6,562 nucleotides of DNA from an uncultured Acinetobacter sp. (GCA_900766635.1 CAAFWA010000146.1:1-6562), one strand, 5' to 3'; counted from the stretch's first letter, positions 1 to 6,562 are shown. Numbers and translations: made by a program. The notes: a model not told the origin generated them from the letters alone.

Positions 1-448
1 CCGATGTTTCCATGCGCTGACTGATCGCCTTGTCCATATCCACTTCAAGCAAGAAGTGAACACCACCGCGTAAATCTAGGCCAAGCTTCATTGGTTTAGC
101 ACCAATTTTTTGTAGCCATTCTGGGGTGGTTGGCGCTAAGTTTAACGCAACAACATAGTCATCGCCTAAACCTTGACGTAAGGCTTCTTTGGCTTTGAGC
201 TGAGCTTCGGATGAATCAAGACGTAACAAGGCAGCATTATTGCTAAAGCTATTGTCATGGCTTGAAATATTTTCGCTTTTGAGGATTTGCTCTGCTTTTT
301 GTACGATGCTCTGATCAATTTGAGTACCGGCTTTGGCACCCGAAATTTGCACAGCAGGTTCATCTGGATACAAACTTGGCAGGGCATATAAAGTACTGAT
401 CACCAAAACCACGAGGATCAGCAGATATTTCCATGCAGGGTAACGCAT
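1..448 (-). CDS. secD: Protein translocase subunit SecD, N-terminal 149 residues (3' end outside window)
   Basis: SecD forms, with SecF and YajC, the inner-membrane complex that uses the proton gradient to help SecYEG finish exporting proteins. The visible part starts MRYPAWKY, has a first membrane helix at about residues 8-25 (LLILVVLVISTLYALPSLYP), then a periplasmic stretch, and the family motif KLGLDLRGGVHFLLEVD at residues 121-137, which is diagnostic of SecD. The ATG at 448-446 is preceded by a purine-rich AAGAAG site (456-461) seven bases upstream, which supports this start. The gene lies downstream of yajC on the same strand, as in most Gammaproteobacteria, but a terminator-like hairpin occupies the 53-bp gap. 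The reading frame is open to the window edge; the P1 head and remaining helices are not visible. Confidence 0.96.
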   Translation of the reverse strand, partial: MRYPAWKYLLILVVLVISTLYALPSLYPDEPAVQISGAKAGTQIDQSIVQKAEQILKSENISSHDNSFSNNAALLRLDSSEAQLKAKEALRQGLGDDYVVALNLAPTTPEWLQKIGAKPMKLGLDLRGGVHFLLEVDMDKAISQRMETS

Positions 449-460
449 TTATTTTCTTCT

Positions 461-492
461 TAAAATAAAAAGTCGTGCAAGTTGCACGACTT
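461..492 (-). terminator. Intrinsic terminator or attenuator between yajC and secD
   Basis: Read on the minus strand, arms AAGTCGTGC (484-492) and GCACGACTT (470-478) form a perfect 9-bp stem with a 5-nt loop; the inverted repeat can be written as 11-bp arms around one central base. The stem is followed at once by TTT-A-TTTT-A, a U-rich tract. It begins 10 bases after the yajC stop codon and ends just before the secD ribosome binding site. On the plus strand it has no useful U-tract, so it acts, if at all, on yajC-to-secD transcription. Partial termination is the simplest inference. Confidence 0.7.
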
Positions 493-501
493 AAACAGTG
501 A

Positions 502-831
502 TTAAAGGTTATTCAAAGTGCCTTCAGGTAAAACCGAAATCACGCTTGCACGTTGAATTTTAACTTCTACGCCACGACTGAGTTCTACCACTGCAAAATC
601 ACCTTCAATTTTGGTAATTTTACCCATTAAGCCACCTGCAAACACCACTTCGCTACCGACACCTAAACTTTCAACTAAGTTACGATGTTCTTTGGCACGT
701 TTTGCTTGCGGGCGCCAAATTAAGAAGTAGAAGATTGCCACAAATACAGCAATCATTAACAAGTTCGCCATGAGGCTTGGTTGTTGTGCAGCTTCACCTG
801 CTGCATGAGCGGTCGAAATAAAAAGGCTCAT
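502..831 (-). CDS. yajC: Sec translocon accessory complex subunit YajC
   Basis: YajC is a small single-helix membrane protein that associates with SecDF and SecYEG. The product has 109 residues, the usual length. It has a short alanine-rich N-terminus, one membrane helix at about 22-39 (NLLMIAVFVAIFYFLIWR), then the conserved RPQAKRAKEHRNLVESLGVG (40-59) and EVVFAGGLMGKI (61-72), followed by a small beta-rich domain (EGDFAVVEL, VEVKIQRASV). These are the family hallmarks. The ATG at 831 is preceded by AGGAAA, giving a good ribosome binding site. It follows tgt after 83 bp and precedes secD by 53 bp, the conserved order. No strong promoter was recognised in the tgt-yajC gap. Confidence 0.97.
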   Translation of the reverse strand: MSLFISTAHAAGEAAQQPSLMANLLMIAVFVAIFYFLIWRPQAKRAKEHRNLVESLGVGSEVVFAGGLMGKITKIEGDFAVVELSRGVEVKIQRASVISVLPEGTLNNL

Positions 832-914
832 TGATAATTTCCTAAATACAAAGTCAAAAATGTCTTGAACAGCAATTTACCTTGTCTTTTTCTTTAGCGC
901 AAATGACAAAAAGA

Positions 915-2057
<1,143 letters not shown>

Positions 2058-2062
2058 TCAAG

Positions 2063-2079
2063 GCGAAAAAACAGTTCGC
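2063..2079 (-). other. Small stem-loop just upstream of the tgt ribosome binding site
   Basis: Arms GCGAA (2075-2079 read on the minus strand) and TTCGC (2063-2067) could form a 5-bp stem with a 7-nt loop CTGTTTT. It ends about 17 bases before the tgt start codon, next to the GGAA ribosome binding site. Alone it is weak and could be chance; it is listed because it is the third inverted repeat in a row in this leader. Confidence 0.3.
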
Positions 2080-2083
2080 TGAT

Positions 2084-2123
2084 GGCTAAAAATAAAGGGG
2101 GCTATTTTCCTTGATTCTTAGCC
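2084..2123 (-). promoter_or_regulatory. Long imperfect hairpin in the tgt leader
   Basis: Two 15-nt arms (minus strand GGCTAAGAATCAAGG at 2123-2109 and CCTTTATTTTTAGCC at 2098-2084) pair with 13 Watson-Crick pairs, one G-U and one mismatch, around the 10-nt loop AAAATAGCCC. As RNA from the minus strand it lies 38-78 nt before the tgt start codon. The G-U pair favours the minus-strand RNA (the plus strand would have A-C there). No U-tract follows directly, so it is not a standard terminator. It may be a leader element, a transcript-end stabiliser for the upstream genes, or a relic of a short palindromic repeat. It does not resemble the preQ1 riboswitch consensus. Confidence 0.55.
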
Positions 2124-2124
2124 G

Positions 2125-2138
2125 AAACGCTAGCGTTT
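2125..2138. repeat. Perfect 14-bp palindrome in the gap upstream of tgt
   Basis: AAACGCTAGCGTTT reads the same on both strands and directly abuts the long hairpin at 2084-2123, one base away. It could be an operator for a dimeric regulator, a small stem in RNA, or part of a dispersed palindromic repeat. No T-run follows on either strand, so it is not an intrinsic terminator by itself. Confidence 0.5.
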
Positions 2139-2166
2139 GCAAAAATAGGTAAGTCTTTTTGTGTAA

Positions 2167-2988
2167 TTAACGTTGGCGTACCACATGACTATAGAACTGA
2201 TCGATACGCTCTAAAATCTCTTCTCGCGTCATGGCAAATGTGGGATCTTCCATTGCAGCAATGGTATGCACTAATTTTTGAATATAAGGATTAATGTCAG
2301 CAAAGGTGGAGTCTAGCGTTAAAATATAAGCTTGATTGGCAATTTGCAGATAATCAAAAGGATCAATTTTGGCGAGTTGGGCAATATCCACCAACATGTC
2401 TTTATCGGCTTGGGTGAGTTTTTTTAAACGTGCAGGATCTTGGACCACTTTTTGGTGCTGTTTGGCTTGTAAAAACTCTTGTAATAACTGACTGGAGCCA
2501 TTTAAAAATTGCGCTGAGCTGATTTCAATGTTGGGCTGAGTTGGAATACTGACAAAAAATAAAATATGATCGACATCTAAACCATACGCATCGACTAAGG
2601 CTTCTTTGGCTTGTTGAAAGGTATTGATTAAAACATCAAGGTTATTTAGCGTATCTAAATTTTGTTGTTGTAATGGCGTGCCAAATACATGACGCTGCTG
2701 CAAATAATTGCTGAGCAGATCATTGAATTCCTGTAAACGGCTGTGGGTACGACTCGAACGAAAACGCCATTTGCTGACATTCCATTTGTCATCTTGGCTT
2801 AAAAATTGCGCATAGTCTTCATGTTCAGCAAATAAGCTGCGTTTGGTTGCAATACTTAAATGATCAAGCAACAAGTATTCATTAAAGACTAAGGCACAGC
2901 CATAAATTTCATCTTCATAATAATGATCATAAAGTTGATAAAATTCTTGGATTAACGCATCTTTAAACACAGAGAGATGTTCTAACAT
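2167..2988 (-). CDS. DUF4303-like protein of unknown function
   Basis: The product is a 273-residue soluble protein without signal peptide or membrane helix. Its first ~150 residues resemble DUF4303: an N-terminal helix rich in F and Y, then IYGCALVFNEYLLLDHLSIATKRSLF (29-54, cut here at motif level), a DKWNVSKWRF segment (67-76) fitting that family's W-x3-EW-like motif, and ILFFVSIPT (142-150). The last ~90 residues are helical and match nothing I recognise. The frame stays open up to 3171, but that would overlap lemA by 137 bases. The ATG at 2988 has a clear AAGGA site (2993-2997) and leaves a sensible 46-bp gap, so I chose it. It is the third gene of the cassette between queA and tgt. The family assignment is from memory; the biochemical function is unknown. 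Confidence 0.75.
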   Translation of the reverse strand: MLEHLSVFKDALIQEFYQLYDHYYEDEIYGCALVFNEYLLLDHLSIATKRSLFAEHEDYAQFLSQDDKWNVSKWRFRSSRTHSRLQEFNDLLSNYLQQRHVFGTPLQQQNLDTLNNLDVLINTFQQAKEALVDAYGLDVDHILFFVSIPTQPNIEISSAQFLNGSSQLLQEFLQAKQHQKVVQDPARLKKLTQADKDMLVDIAQLAKIDPFDYLQIANQAYILTLDSTFADINPYIQKLVHTIAAMEDPTFAMTREEILERIDQFYSHVVRQR

Positions 2989-2992
2989 GAGA

Positions 2993-2997
2993 TCCTT
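2993..2997 (-). promoter_or_regulatory. Ribosome binding site that fixes the start of the DUF4303-like gene
   Basis: AAGGA on the minus strand lies four bases before the ATG at 2988. No comparable site was used to justify the upstream in-frame ATG at 3171, which lies inside lemA. This supports the shorter, 273-residue product. Confidence 0.65.
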
Positions 2998-3034
2998 GTT
3001 ATTGTGAGTGCCTATAGAGTGGTGTGCATTATAT

Positions 3035-3601
3035 TTAAAAATTTGGTCGGTAATCAAAGTTTTGCGTAACTGTGCTATCACGAAATGGGCGAATTGGCTT
3101 TTTGGCGGTGGTTGCTGCATTAATGATATTGTTTGGAAAAACTTGAATATAGGTATTAAACACTTCGACATTACGGTTATAAATAGTAATAGACGCAGCT
3201 ACATTTTCATTTTGCTCTTCAATTTCTTGCATCATTTTTAAGTAAATTTCATTGGCTTTGAGTTCAGGATAATTTTCCACCACTACACTGAGCTGCTGCA
3301 TCAATTGTTGACTTAAACTTTCAATTTGCTGTAAACGCCCAATGTCAGTGTCATTAAGATTCAGCTGCATAATATTTTGACGTAGCGCAGTCACTTGGGT
3401 CAGGGTGCTTTGCTCAAACTGTGCATATTGCTCAACTAAAGGTTGCAAACCATCTAAGACTTTCACTTTTTGGCGCTCAAAACTCGCCACGTCTGCCCAT
3501 GCACGAATACTTGCATTATGATGACGAATGATTGTGTTCCGAATCATAATCATGATCACCACACATAGAATGACCAAGCCTAAAAAAATCATTAAATACA
3601 T
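3035..3601 (-). CDS. LemA family membrane protein
   Basis: LemA proteins are membrane-anchored helical-bundle proteins found widely in bacteria; their molecular role is not settled. This 188-residue product has one N-terminal helix at about 3-20, then basic residues (RNTIIRHH), suggesting that the C-terminal part is cytoplasmic. The family pattern follows: ASIRAWADVASFERQKVKVLDGL (30-52, motif positions), HE-like FE at 62-63, NYPELKANEIYLKMMQEIE (110-128), NENVAASITIYNRNVEVFNTYIQVFPNN (131-158, cut at family positions), and a DYRP tail. The ATG at 3601 is preceded by AAGGA (3608-3612) with six bases of spacing, and this site overlaps the stop codon of the upstream gene, so the two are probably translationally coupled. 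Length and motifs are normal for the family. Confidence 0.9.
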   Translation of the reverse strand: MYLMIFLGLVILCVVIMIMIRNTIIRHHNASIRAWADVASFERQKVKVLDGLQPLVEQYAQFEQSTLTQVTALRQNIMQLNLNDTDIGRLQQIESLSQQLMQQLSVVVENYPELKANEIYLKMMQEIEEQNENVAASITIYNRNVEVFNTYIQVFPNNIINAATTAKKPIRPFRDSTVTQNFDYRPNF

Positions 3602-3610
3602 ATCACATCC

Positions 3611-4645
3611 TTATTCTAATAACAGTAAGAGCTGTTGTTGTAAGCGTTCAAGTTGCGGCAAACGAAGGGTTCTTAAATGGCCACGTAGTGCCGAAATATC
3701 ATCAATTTTTTTCTCTTGTTTGGTCATCGACATCAAATCTTCACGACCTAAATAACACAGTATATTTTGCTCTTGATCAATATAAAGCTCGCCACGGCGT
3801 CGAGCAAAAAAATTAGCCAATTTTAAGCTTAAACTCGGGGTGATTTTTTTAGCTAAATCAAGCGGATTTTCTCCGCCGATATATACCCGTTCACGTAATT
3901 GAATGTCGCTACTGTGCCATGGCAAATGATAAGGATAGGAGAGTTTTTTATGTTCGGTACTTACAGCAAAAGTCGAAAAGTCATGATCGAGGTCAAAGAT
4001 AAACACCCCCCATAAATCACGGTGAATTTCTTGGCTGTGTCCTGTTTGCTTATCTTTGCTTGGCAAACTCAATTGATTGACATAATGATATTGAAAAATC
4101 AACACTTGGTGGGTTTGACCATTGGCTTCTTGCCAAGTTGAACAGGCAAAAAAAGGGATGTCATTGCTGATACTACCACGATCAAAAATTGGAAATCGCT
4201 GTTTGAGCTGTGATAGGACAAGCGCTGAACTTAAAGGACGACCAAGCGCACTAGGCATACTGTGATAATCAAGCGCATACCTTTTTTGAATCATACTGTG
4301 TTCTAAGGCCTTGATGACCTCCTGAATAGGGGCTTGAGGCGCATAAAGTAAATAACTTAAAAAACCTAAACCAAGTGCAGCTAAAAACAGTAATTGTGCC
4401 CAAATCAAAGTGGGATAAACGAGTAAGGGTAAAAGTAACAACACTGCCAAAAGTGCAATAAAAATGGCTAGGCTATTATCAAACTTTAAACACCCTGAGG
4501 CACCCCACGGATGGAGCTGTTTTAAAATATGTTCAGCAGAATGACTGTGTCTTGCAATCTCCCAAAGCCGAGCGAGATTATGTGCCACCTGTGCATTTTT
4601 TTGACTGCGTAAGGCGAGCAGATGTTGACTGGTCTCGATCGGCAT
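3611..4645 (-). CDS. Two-helix membrane protein resembling DUF3137, LemA partner
   Basis: The product has 344 residues from the ATG at 4645. A ~55-residue polar head is followed by two adjacent membrane helices at about 59-78 and 79-101, then a ~240-residue soluble region. That region holds GVFIFDLDHDFSTFAVST (213-230), ITPSLSLKLANF (268-279) and ELYIDQEQNILCYLGREDL (286-304), which fit the pattern I recall for DUF3137, a domain often encoded beside LemA. The assignment is moderate. The C-terminus is a leucine/glutamine-rich helix ending in five leucines. The frame also allows TTG at 4651; neither start has a clear ribosome binding site, and the gene starts within ten bases of the queA stop, so re-initiation after queA is likely. 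It ends nine bases before lemA. Confidence 0.75.
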   Translation of the reverse strand: MPIETSQHLLALRSQKNAQVAHNLARLWEIARHSHSAEHILKQLHPWGASGCLKFDNSLAIFIALLAVLLLLPLLVYPTLIWAQLLFLAALGLGFLSYLLYAPQAPIQEVIKALEHSMIQKRYALDYHSMPSALGRPLSSALVLSQLKQRFPIFDRGSISNDIPFFACSTWQEANGQTHQVLIFQYHYVNQLSLPSKDKQTGHSQEIHRDLWGVFIFDLDHDFSTFAVSTEHKKLSYPYHLPWHSSDIQLRERVYIGGENPLDLAKKITPSLSLKLANFFARRRGELYIDQEQNILCYLGREDLMSMTKQEKKIDDISALRGHLRTLRLPQLERLQQQLLLLLE

Positions 4646-4654
4646 AGGCAAAGA

Positions 4655-5692
4655 TTATTTTTGAGCTTGATCAATCAGCATAGCATCGCCATAGCTAAAG
4701 AAGCGGTAACGATTTGCAACAGCATGTTTATAAGCCGCTAAAATATTTTCACGATTGGATAATGCAGACACGAGCATTAACAGCGTAGATTCAGGCAAAT
4801 GGAAGTTGGTAATTAAACGATCCACCACCTTAAATTCATAGCCCGGATAAATAAAGATTTGGGTATCACCTGTCCAACCTTTAAGTTCGCCGCCGTTGGC
4901 TTGAGCCGCGCTTTCTGTGGCACGTGTGGCTGTAGTACCCACCGCGATCACTTGATTGCCGCGTGCTTTGGTCTCACGAATCATCTGCATTGCTTGGTCA
5001 GACACTTGGCACCATTCGCTATGCATAATGTGATTTTTAATATCATCGGTACGCACAGGTAAGAATGTGCCTGCACCTACATGTAAGGTCACAAATGTAG
5101 TTTGAATGCCTTTATCGGCTAATTTTTTTAATAAATCTTCATCAAAATGTAAGCTTGCCGTTGGTGCAGCCACACTGGCAATTTTAGTTGGATCATGAAA
5201 CACGGTTTGATAGCGCTCGGTATCAACTGCTTCTGCTTCACGGTTAAAATAAGGTGGAATTGGCAGAGCACCGTATAAATCTAAAACATCTAAAATTGGC
5301 TGCGAAAATTCAACAATAAACAAGTTTTCGTGGCGACCTTGTACTGTGACTTTGACTTGATCTGGGCCAATAAACAGTTCAGCACCGGCTTTCGGTGAGT
5401 TGCTGGCTTTAATATGGCAATGCGCAATAAATTGATCTTGCATACGCTCGACTAAAACTTCAACTGCACCGCCTGAGGCACGTTTACCTTTTAAGCGAGC
5501 TTTCATTACTTTGGTGTCATTTAACACCAATAAGTCACCCGGATTGAGTAAATCTAAAATGTCGGTAAATTGGTGATCGTGATACTGACCTTGGGCATCA
5601 AGATGCAGTAAACGTGAAGCGCTGCGGCTTTCAAGGGGGTAGCGAGCAATTAATTCATCAGGGAGATCGAAATTAAAATCAGACAGTTGCAT
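4655..5692 (-). CDS. queA: S-adenosylmethionine:tRNA ribosyltransferase-isomerase
   Basis: QueA transfers and isomerises the ribosyl group of SAM onto preQ1 in tRNA, giving epoxyqueuosine after Tgt has acted. The 345-residue product has the typical length and motifs: [20 protein letters not shown] at 8-27, [16 protein letters not shown] at 52-67, GALPIPPY at 141-148, [10 protein letters not shown] at 201-210, HIMHSEW at 221-227, and [20 protein letters not shown] at 282-301 followed by [12 protein letters not shown] (329-340). One small difference is APTASLHF (176-183) where E. coli has APTAGLHF. The ATG at 5692 begins the standard N-terminus MQLSDF, although no strong ribosome binding site precedes it. 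It is the first gene of the minus-strand cluster, with a promoter candidate at 5724-5752. Confidence 0.98.
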   Translation of the reverse strand: MQLSDFNFDLPDELIARYPLESRSASRLLHLDAQGQYHDHQFTDILDLLNPGDLLVLNDTKVMKARLKGKRASGGAVEVLVERMQDQFIAHCHIKASNSPKAGAELFIGPDQVKVTVQGRHENLFIVEFSQPILDVLDLYGALPIPPYFNREAEAVDTERYQTVFHDPTKIASVAAPTASLHFDEDLLKKLADKGIQTTFVTLHVGAGTFLPVRTDDIKNHIMHSEWCQVSDQAMQMIRETKARGNQVIAVGTTATRATESAAQANGGELKGWTGDTQIFIYPGYEFKVVDRLITNFHLPESTLLMLVSALSNRENILAAYKHAVANRYRFFSYGDAMLIDQAQK

Positions 5693-5723
5693 GGGCTATA
5701 CAGAGAATGAAAAAACTATGCCT

Positions 5724-5752
5724 AGTATATGCTTTTTTGTTTTAAATGGCAG
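5724..5752 (-). promoter_or_regulatory. Sigma-70-type promoter candidate for queA
   Basis: On the minus strand CTGCCA (5747-5752, four of six matches to TTGACA) and TATACT (5724-5729, five of six to TATAAT) are separated by 17 bp. Transcription would start near 5717, leaving a leader of about 25 bases before the queA ATG. It is the best-placed promoter for the minus-strand gene cluster. Confidence 0.55.
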
Positions 5753-5786
5753 AAATCAAGAATTGCTTAGCAAAAAAAAGCCAAGT

Positions 5787-5810
5787 GCTTTAATTTTAAA
5801 CAAATAAAGC
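5787..5810. repeat. AT-rich inverted repeat between queA and the tRNA promoter
   Basis: GCTTTAATTT (5787-5796) and AAATAAAGC (5802-5810) are complementary over nine pairs with one bulged A, around TAAAC. It sits ten bases before the -35 box of the tRNA-Leu promoter. It could be a binding site or simply AT-rich chance; nothing links it to a known regulator. Confidence 0.25.
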
Positions 5811-5819
5811 GATAAAACA

Positions 5820-5847
5820 TTGACAGCTTTCAAAATAGGTTTATTAT
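5820..5847 (+). promoter_or_regulatory. Sigma-70 promoter of tRNA-Leu
   Basis: A perfect TTGACA (5820-5825) and TATTAT (5842-5847) are separated by 16 bp. The bases after the -10 box read AGCCCTC, a GC-rich discriminator of the kind found at stable-RNA promoters under stringent (ppGpp) control; that regulation is inferred. The start would be near 5854-5856, about ten bases ahead of the mature tRNA. Confidence 0.8.
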
Positions 5848-5865
5848 AGCCCTCACAACATCTCT

Positions 5866-5952
5866 CCCGAGGTGGTGAAATTGGTAGACGCGGCGGACTC
5901 AAAATCCGCTGTCAGAGATGACGTGTCGGTTCGAGTCCGACCCTCGGGACCA
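5866..5952 (+). tRNA. tRNA-Leu, anticodon CAA, reading UUG
   Basis: The 87-nt gene folds into a complete class II tRNA. The acceptor arms CCCGAGG (5866-5872) and CCTCGGG (5942-5948) pair fully, with T8 next, discriminator A5949 (required by leucyl-tRNA synthetase) and an encoded CCA at 5950-5952. The anticodon stem is GCGGA/TCCGC (5893-5897, 5905-5909) with loop CTCAAAA and anticodon CAA at 5900-5902. A long variable arm with TGTC...GACG-type pairing follows (about 5910-5924), then the T arm GTCGG-TTCGAGT-CCGAC (5925-5941). It stands alone between its own promoter and terminator. It is not a queuosine substrate, since Q needs a GUN anticodon. Confidence 0.97.
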
Positions 5953-5963
5953 AATTACAAAGA

Positions 5964-5997
5964 CCCCAAACTGGCATTAAAAGTTTGGGGTTTTTTT
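5964..5997 (+). terminator. Rho-independent terminator after tRNA-Leu
   Basis: CCCCAAACT (5964-5972) pairs perfectly with AGTTTGGGG (5982-5990) to give a 9-bp stem with a 9-nt loop, followed by seven T (5991-5997). It starts 11 bases after the encoded CCA and makes the tRNA a single-gene transcription unit. Confidence 0.93.
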
Positions 5998-6101
5998 ATG
6001 TCTTTCATTTTCAAGTTACTAACCATTGGTTTTTTAAACATGGCATAAATTGATAACGATTTATCCTTTTTTGGGGAATCTCTTCTATATTATGTTAAAA
6101 A

Positions 6102-6110
6102 TGATATACT
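6102..6110 (+). promoter_or_regulatory. Extended -10 promoter candidate for the GAF-like gene
   Basis: TGA followed by TATACT (6105-6110) gives an extended -10 element with five of six matches to TATAAT. No convincing -35 box lies 16-18 bp upstream. The start would be near 6117, leaving a leader of about 87 bases that contains the inverted repeat at 6147-6176. A second AT-rich candidate, TATAAC at 6173-6178, lacks supporting elements. Confidence 0.4.
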
Positions 6111-6146
6111 TTTTGTTGTTGTAATTTTAAGCAATAGCGTGCTAAA

Positions 6147-6176
6147 TATAAGAAAATTTAGTCAATTTTTCTTATA
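6147..6176. repeat. 10-bp inverted repeat in the leader of the GAF-like gene
   Basis: TATAAGAAAA (6147-6156) and TTTTCTTATA (6167-6176) are exact complements around a 10-nt centre. No T-tract follows on the plus strand, so it is not a terminator. It lies 27 bases before the start codon and downstream of the promoter candidate, a position suiting an operator or a weak RNA hairpin. The AT-richness makes coincidence possible. Confidence 0.4.
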
Positions 6177-6203
6177 ACAAGAAAGAATGCTGAGGCTGAG
6201 AAT

Positions 6204-6562
6204 ATGGAACTCAAATTATTAGAAATTGGCTCACAAACTGATCAGCTCAGTGCTTGTAAACTCTCTTTACTTTTGGGGGTATTTACCCAAGAGAATCGCA
6301 TTGCAGATTTTTTAAAATTTGCCCGCAGCATGTTACAAACCGATTATGCAATTTTGGCCTTTAAAGGCGAACCCTATATTTGGTTTTCCTCAGACGATGG
6401 CTGTAAACCTTTTTTAAGTGAAGCGGATGCACGGGTCAATACGTTCTTTGAGGCACATGATTTAATTACTCCTGAGAGTGAGATTTACCCTGAAGTCTCA
6501 GCCTATATGAAAAGTTTAGGCATGTATCATGAGCGTATGCTTGCCGTCGATTTATGTGATCG
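6204..6562 (+). CDS. Probable GAF-type sensor protein, N-terminal 119 residues (3' end outside window)
   Basis: The open frame runs from ATG 6204 to the window edge and begins MELKLLEIGSQTDQLSACKL. The ATG has GAGG (6192-6195) eight bases upstream. Residues from about 28 on, ENRIADFLKFARSMLQTDYA then ILAFKGEPYIWFSSDDG, resemble the start of a GAF domain: a helix of the 'drI..lA...l...yA' kind, then a strand pair ending in W-F-S-S. There is no signal peptide or membrane helix in the visible part, so it is probably cytoplasmic. Proteins with this layout often end in GGDEF or another signalling output domain, but none is visible here. It is transcribed away from queA and independently of the tRNA because of the terminator at 5964-5997. 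Confidence 0.75.
   Translation, partial: MELKLLEIGSQTDQLSACKLSLLLGVFTQENRIADFLKFARSMLQTDYAILAFKGEPYIWFSSDDGCKPFLSEADARVNTFFEAHDLITPESEIYPEVSAYMKSLGMYHERMLAVDLCD

Noticed and set aside
166..387. 73-residue minus-strand frame
   Set aside because: It lies wholly inside secD in another frame, and the secD frame carries the family motifs.
2084..2123. preQ1 riboswitch ahead of tgt
   Set aside because: The sequence does not show the compact class I hairpin with its A-rich tail as I know it; only a long plain hairpin is present.
3008..3755. Two plus-strand frames (3008-3241 and 3528-3755) antisense to lemA and its neighbours
   Set aside because: They are low-complexity shadows of real minus-strand genes.
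4859..5062. 67-residue plus-strand frame antisense to queA
   Set aside because: It is a shadow of queA; its cysteines and histidines come from the reverse reading of conserved queA codons.
5866..5997. tRNA-Leu as an integration site
   Set aside because: No integrase gene, and no repeat of the tRNA 3' end was noticed elsewhere in the window.
6021..6035. AACCA/TGGTT stem followed by T's as a second terminator
   Set aside because: The arms leave a one-base loop, so only about four pairs can form; it is too weak next to the strong terminator at 5964-5997.
5998..6048. 16-residue frame after the tRNA terminator
   Set aside because: It has no ribosome binding site and begins within the T-tract of the terminator, so there is no support for translation.

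Overview
The window is bacterial chromosome, most likely a gammaproteobacterium of the Acinetobacter/Moraxellaceae type. That assignment is an inference from the queA/tgt-yajC-secD order, the AT-rich coding style, the E. coli-like tRNA-Leu and general protein resemblance; no search was run.

Minus strand, 5692 down to 1: seven genes in one direction. In transcription order they are queA (queuosine synthesis), a two-helix membrane protein resembling DUF3137, a LemA-family membrane protein, a soluble DUF4303-like protein, tgt (tRNA-guanine transglycosylase), yajC, and the 5' end of secD, which runs off the left edge. In E. coli and many relatives queA is directly followed by tgt, then yajC, secD and secF. 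Here three genes of unclear function (2167-4645) sit between queA and tgt. The first two are tightly packed behind queA. Then a structured 121-bp gap containing a 14-bp palindrome and a 15-nt-arm hairpin precedes tgt. A second terminator-like hairpin lies between yajC and secD, so expression of the translocase gene may be set separately from the queuosine genes.

Plus strand, 5820 to 6562: a consensus-like promoter, tRNA-Leu(CAA) with encoded CCA and a strong intrinsic terminator. A roughly 200-bp AT-rich leader with a 10-bp inverted repeat follows. Last comes the first 119 codons of a protein whose N-terminus looks like a GAF sensor domain; the output domain lies outside the window. The tRNA and queA are transcribed divergently from a 170-bp intergenic region.

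Functionally, QueA and Tgt act in queuosine modification of GUN-anticodon tRNAs, and YajC and SecD belong to the accessory Sec translocase complex. The DUF3137-LemA-DUF4303 trio is the part without an established job and is the best candidate for an undescribed system. No mobile element, CRISPR array or clear pseudogene was seen.
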